Assembly (NCBI GenBank): GCA_964648795.1
Contig: CAZYMB010000002.1
Coordinates: 1 to 64,000 of the forward strand
Origin: JAHDDW01 sp964648795
GTDB lineage: Bacteria > Actinomycetota > Acidimicrobiia > Acidimicrobiales > SZUA-35
Length of the DNA stretch: 64,000 bases
Direction of reading: 5' to 3'
The notes below the pieces were generated by a model that saw nothing but the letters and a program-made list of their open reading frames with translations, had not been told where the DNA came from and made no database searches. Made by a program: the position numbers and the translations under genes. How positions within the stretch are numbered: position 1 is the stretch's first letter; each line of letters opens with the position of its first letter. Shown here one piece after another: positions 61,788 through 64,000 of the stretch.

Positions 61788-62569
61788 AATACGATGCTAT
61801 CTTCCTCAGTCCCCATCTCGACGATGCCGTTTACTCTTGTGGTGGAACAATTGCCAAGCTAACTCAACAAGGTAAGAGTGTTTTGGTCGTTACTATTACC
61901 GCTGGCAGCCCCAACCTTGATTCGTTGTCTGAATTCGCACAACAACACCATGATCGCTGGCCTGCAAATTCTGAAGCTACGATAATTGAAACTAGACGCG
62001 ATGAAGATGCTCGGGCTCTCGGTTTACTTGGCGCCGACTACCGACACGACCAAATTCTGGACTGCATCTATAGAACGAACGAAAGTGATAACCACCTTTA
62101 CCAAACTGAATCTGAACTATTTGGCAAGATTCACTCCCAAGATGGGCCAACGATTGCTGCGACAGCATTGACTATTGTTCAGGTACTGTCAGAGCATCTA
62201 AATGCCAGTGATACTTGCGTTTATGCTCCGTTAAGAGTCGGAAACCATGTCGACCATCAAGTAGTTTTTGCCTCAACTAAAGGCCTCATTAAAAAGTCAA
62301 AGCTGGCAAGAGATCAAGTATTTTTCTACGAGGACTACCCCTACCATGAAACACAAGCCTCAGAGCCTGAGCTGGACACAGAAGGTAGGTGGCAGCCTGT
62401 TCTAGTTGATACTACACAAGCCCAGAATCAGCTCCGGATTCAAGCAATGGCACTCTACGCCAGCCAGATGAGTGATTTCTGGGACGACACAGACGACCTA
62501 ACAGCACAGTTAACTGCGAGATGGGATAGGTACGGTCGAGCTGAGAGATTTTGGCAACTTAGCGCTTAG
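61784..62569 (+). CDS. PIG-L/LmbE-family deacetylase
   Basis: 261 residues: SPHLDDAVYSCGG is the zinc-binding motif, ETRRDEDARALGLLG follows, and VGNHVDHQVVF carries further histidines. Deacetylates an N-acetyl sugar or similar. The SPHLDD rather than AHPDDE opening and length point to a branch other than classical MshB, although an MshA-like gene is next door. Confidence 0.85.
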   Translation: MKYDAIFLSPHLDDAVYSCGGTIAKLTQQGKSVLVVTITAGSPNLDSLSEFAQQHHDRWPANSEATIIETRRDEDARALGLLGADYRHDQILDCIYRTNESDNHLYQTESELFGKIHSQDGPTIAATALTIVQVLSEHLNASDTCVYAPLRVGNHVDHQVVFASTKGLIKKSKLARDQVFFYEDYPYHETQASEPELDTEGRWQPVLVDTTQAQNQLRIQAMALYASQMSDFWDDTDDLTAQLTARWDRYGRAERFWQLSA

Positions 62570-63836
62570 CGACGAGCTGTTCGTCGACCAAAGATTCATA
62601 GACATCTACTATTCGTGTCGCTATGATCTGCCAATTGAACTTGGCTGCATCTTCGCCTGCTTGGGTAGCTAACTTCTTAGCAAACTCAGGGTTTCCTAAA
62701 ACCTTACCTATCGCGCTGGCTAGGCTAGCTGCATCTCGAGACGGCACATGCAACCCATTGACGCCATCAACCACTAGGTCACTTAGGCCGCCAACTTCAG
62801 ATGCTATAACTGGTTTGCCCATGGCCATTGCTTCAAGAGCCACCATGCCAAAGCTTTCATAGTGCGACGGCATGACTACTACATCAGCCGCTGCAAAATA
62901 GTTTGGTAGCGAATACTGATCTTTGGCCCCCACAAAGGCAACATGAGATCCTATCTCCAACTCTTGAGTCAATTTCTGAAGCCGATACATTTCTGGTTCG
63001 GGGTCATCGGCCCATGGGTCTCCACCAACAATTACCACGCAACGCTTAGGATCGTCATCGCTTTGACTCTCCTCGAGAATATCCATTGCCCTCAAAAGAG
63101 TGTCAATCCCCTTTAGCTTTTCGATTCGACCAGCAAAGACAATTAGCTGTTCACCACAGTCAACATTGATGGCTTCTTTGGCGGTGTCCGCCGAACGGGG
63201 ACTGAAGCGTTCTAAATCGACCCCTGGTGGAACTTGAACGATTGCTTCTGGGTTCGCTCCATAGTGAGTTACCAGCTCATCAGCCTCGTTTTGTGAAGCT
63301 GCAATAATCTTGTTTGCTACCTCACTTACGATTTGCTCTTCTGCAGTTAGTCGAACTGGCGAAACTATATCTTGCCCATCAATAGCATAAATATTCTTTA
63401 GGTGTCCGAGCGTGTGGAACATTTGCAGAACAGGTATGGGCTCTGGCAGTAATGTGTTTAACTCTCCGGCCACTAAACCAGAAAGCCAATAGTGACTATG
63501 AATAACGTCGTAGTCACTAAAGCTGCTTACTTCCTCATCGTTTGAAACAAACTCAACTAACGATGTTGTGAACTCTGTCACGTGATCTGCGAGTGCATCA
63601 GTATGAATTGGGCTGTAAGGGCCGGCTTCCAGATGCACAACTCGAACATTATCTCCAAGACTCTGGTGCACCTGAGGTTGACAGCGAGCATCAAGCCTGG
63701 TGTAGATATCGACTTTGATACCCATTTCACCAAGTGTCTCTGACAAGAATCTGACATAGACATTCATCCCGCCAGACTTCTTTCCGCCTAGCATCGCCAA
63801 AGGACATGTGTGCATACTGATGACTGCTACTCTCAC
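62559..63836 (-). CDS. GT4-family glycosyltransferase, MshA-like
   Basis: 425 residues, two Rossmann domains. GGKKSGGMNVYVRFLSETLG is the N-terminal acceptor loop, VPPGVDLERFSP and GRIEKLKGIDTLLRAM start the donor domain, and SHYESFGMVALEAMAMGKPV holds the E-x7-E motif. The N-terminal loop and AGPYSP region are like D-inositol-3-phosphate glycosyltransferase MshA of mycothiol synthesis. Sucrose-synthase-like relatives cannot be excluded. It converges on the PIG-L gene with an 11-base overlap. Confidence 0.78.
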   Translation of the reverse strand: MRVAVISMHTCPLAMLGGKKSGGMNVYVRFLSETLGEMGIKVDIYTRLDARCQPQVHQSLGDNVRVVHLEAGPYSPIHTDALADHVTEFTTSLVEFVSNDEEVSSFSDYDVIHSHYWLSGLVAGELNTLLPEPIPVLQMFHTLGHLKNIYAIDGQDIVSPVRLTAEEQIVSEVANKIIAASQNEADELVTHYGANPEAIVQVPPGVDLERFSPRSADTAKEAINVDCGEQLIVFAGRIEKLKGIDTLLRAMDILEESQSDDDPKRCVVIVGGDPWADDPEPEMYRLQKLTQELEIGSHVAFVGAKDQYSLPNYFAAADVVVMPSHYESFGMVALEAMAMGKPVIASEVGGLSDLVVDGVNGLHVPSRDAASLASAIGKVLGNPEFAKKLATQAGEDAAKFNWQIIATRIVDVYESLVDEQLVAKR

Positions 63837-63874
63837 ACCAAATCCTCTTTAAAGCCGAACAAGCATTCGAGTTT

Positions 63875-64000
63875 TAGACAGCGTCAGAACCTAGTTCACC
63901 AGTTCTGATTCGCACAACAGAGTCGACCGCTACGACCCAAATCTTTCCATCACCAATTTTGCCTGTCTGAGCTGAGTTAGCTATGGCTTCAGTGATTTGT
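63875..64000 (-). CDS. glnB: P-II nitrogen regulatory protein, 3' end (GlnB/GlnK)
   Basis: The right edge holds the last 40 or so residues of a P-II protein. TGKIGDGKIWVVAVDSV is the second P-II signature, and the protein ends RTGELGSDAV. The T-loop with the uridylylation tyrosine lies beyond the window. It would be the substrate of GlnD at 2.8 kb. Whether it is GlnB or GlnK is not decidable from this part. Confidence 0.85.

Noticed and set aside
61784..62569. PIG-L protein as MshB of mycothiol synthesis
   Set aside because: The SPHLDDAVYSCGG opening differs from the AHPDDE motif of MshB. Proximity to an MshA-like gene is suggestive only.
1..64000. CRISPR array, transposase, integrase or prophage genes
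   Set aside because: No regularly spaced repeats and no recognisable transposase, integrase or phage structural gene were seen on either strand.

Overview
The window looks like a contiguous chromosomal stretch from a free-living, aerobic, moderate-GC member of the Actinomycetota. The lineage call is inference. It rests on a WhiB-family protein, a protein carrying the RsiG c-di-GMP/anti-sigma signature, an MshA-like glycosyltransferase, coproheme decarboxylase (the actinobacterial/Firmicute haem route), a caa3-type oxidase cluster with CtaG, and a type II glutamine synthetase. By eye the GC is clearly lower than in soil actinobacteria, intergenic spaces are very short and ATGA-type overlaps are frequent. 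This suggests a streamlined, perhaps aquatic Acidimicrobiia-like genome. No stretch longer than about 300 bases lacks a gene.

Layout. 1-275: the tail of an upstream gene, then a near-identical 79-bp structured repeat in two copies. 276-5.4 kb: dihydroorotase, an aldehyde dehydrogenase, and glnD broken by a 100-N assembly gap. 5.4-7.5 kb: pseudo-receiver, S1-domain protein and coproheme decarboxylase, in one operon with glnD. 7.6-7.9 kb: tRNA-Glu, tRNA-Asp, tRNA-Phe and a strong terminator. 8-11.3 kb: hemC-hemD-hemB and a Tat lipoprotein. 11.3-15.5 kb: SAM hydrolase with a coupled 28-residue membrane peptide, RsiG-like protein, CdsA-like membrane protein, MoaD-like carrier, histidine phosphatase, SDR. 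15.8-19.4 kb: tRNA-Lys with a duplicated 3' end, then an accessory-looking block of poorly recognised genes. 19.4-25.1 kb: acyl-ACP desaturase under a palindromic operator, dut/orn, acyl-ACP thioesterase, TlpA/CcdA thiol-redox pair, pdxH.

25.1-34.3 kb is a nine-gene respiratory operon: ctaB, a catalytically dead-looking subunit I paralogue, a second subunit III, an unknown membrane protein, then active ctaC-ctaD-ctaE-subunit IV-ctaG. 34.3-38.4 kb: a 2-oxoadipate dioxygenase/decarboxylase (HglS-like) with a YdiJ-like D-2-hydroxyglutarate dehydrogenase, together a route from 2-oxoadipate to 2-oxoglutarate. 38.4-50.3 kb: glyS, a receiver and a STAS protein, NfeD-like protein, WhiB, Tag, a degenerate metallo-beta-lactamase-fold protein, A-type Fe-S carrier, Mrp, and a coupled sigma/anti-sigma/channel operon. 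50.3-64 kb: RidA, serS, gdhA, glnII, asd-lysC, cyclophilin, aat, gpmI, HAD and PIG-L proteins, an MshA-like glycosyltransferase and the 3' end of a P-II gene.

Several genes connect. GlnD and P-II sense nitrogen while GDH and GSII assimilate it. The haem enzymes and ctaB supply the oxidase. Desaturase and thioesterase act on acyl-ACP. The most unusual item is the second, ligand-less oxidase subunit set inside the respiratory operon. Next are the double RsiG signature, an EF-hand-like loop inserted into oxidase subunit II, and the tRNA-Lys duplication.
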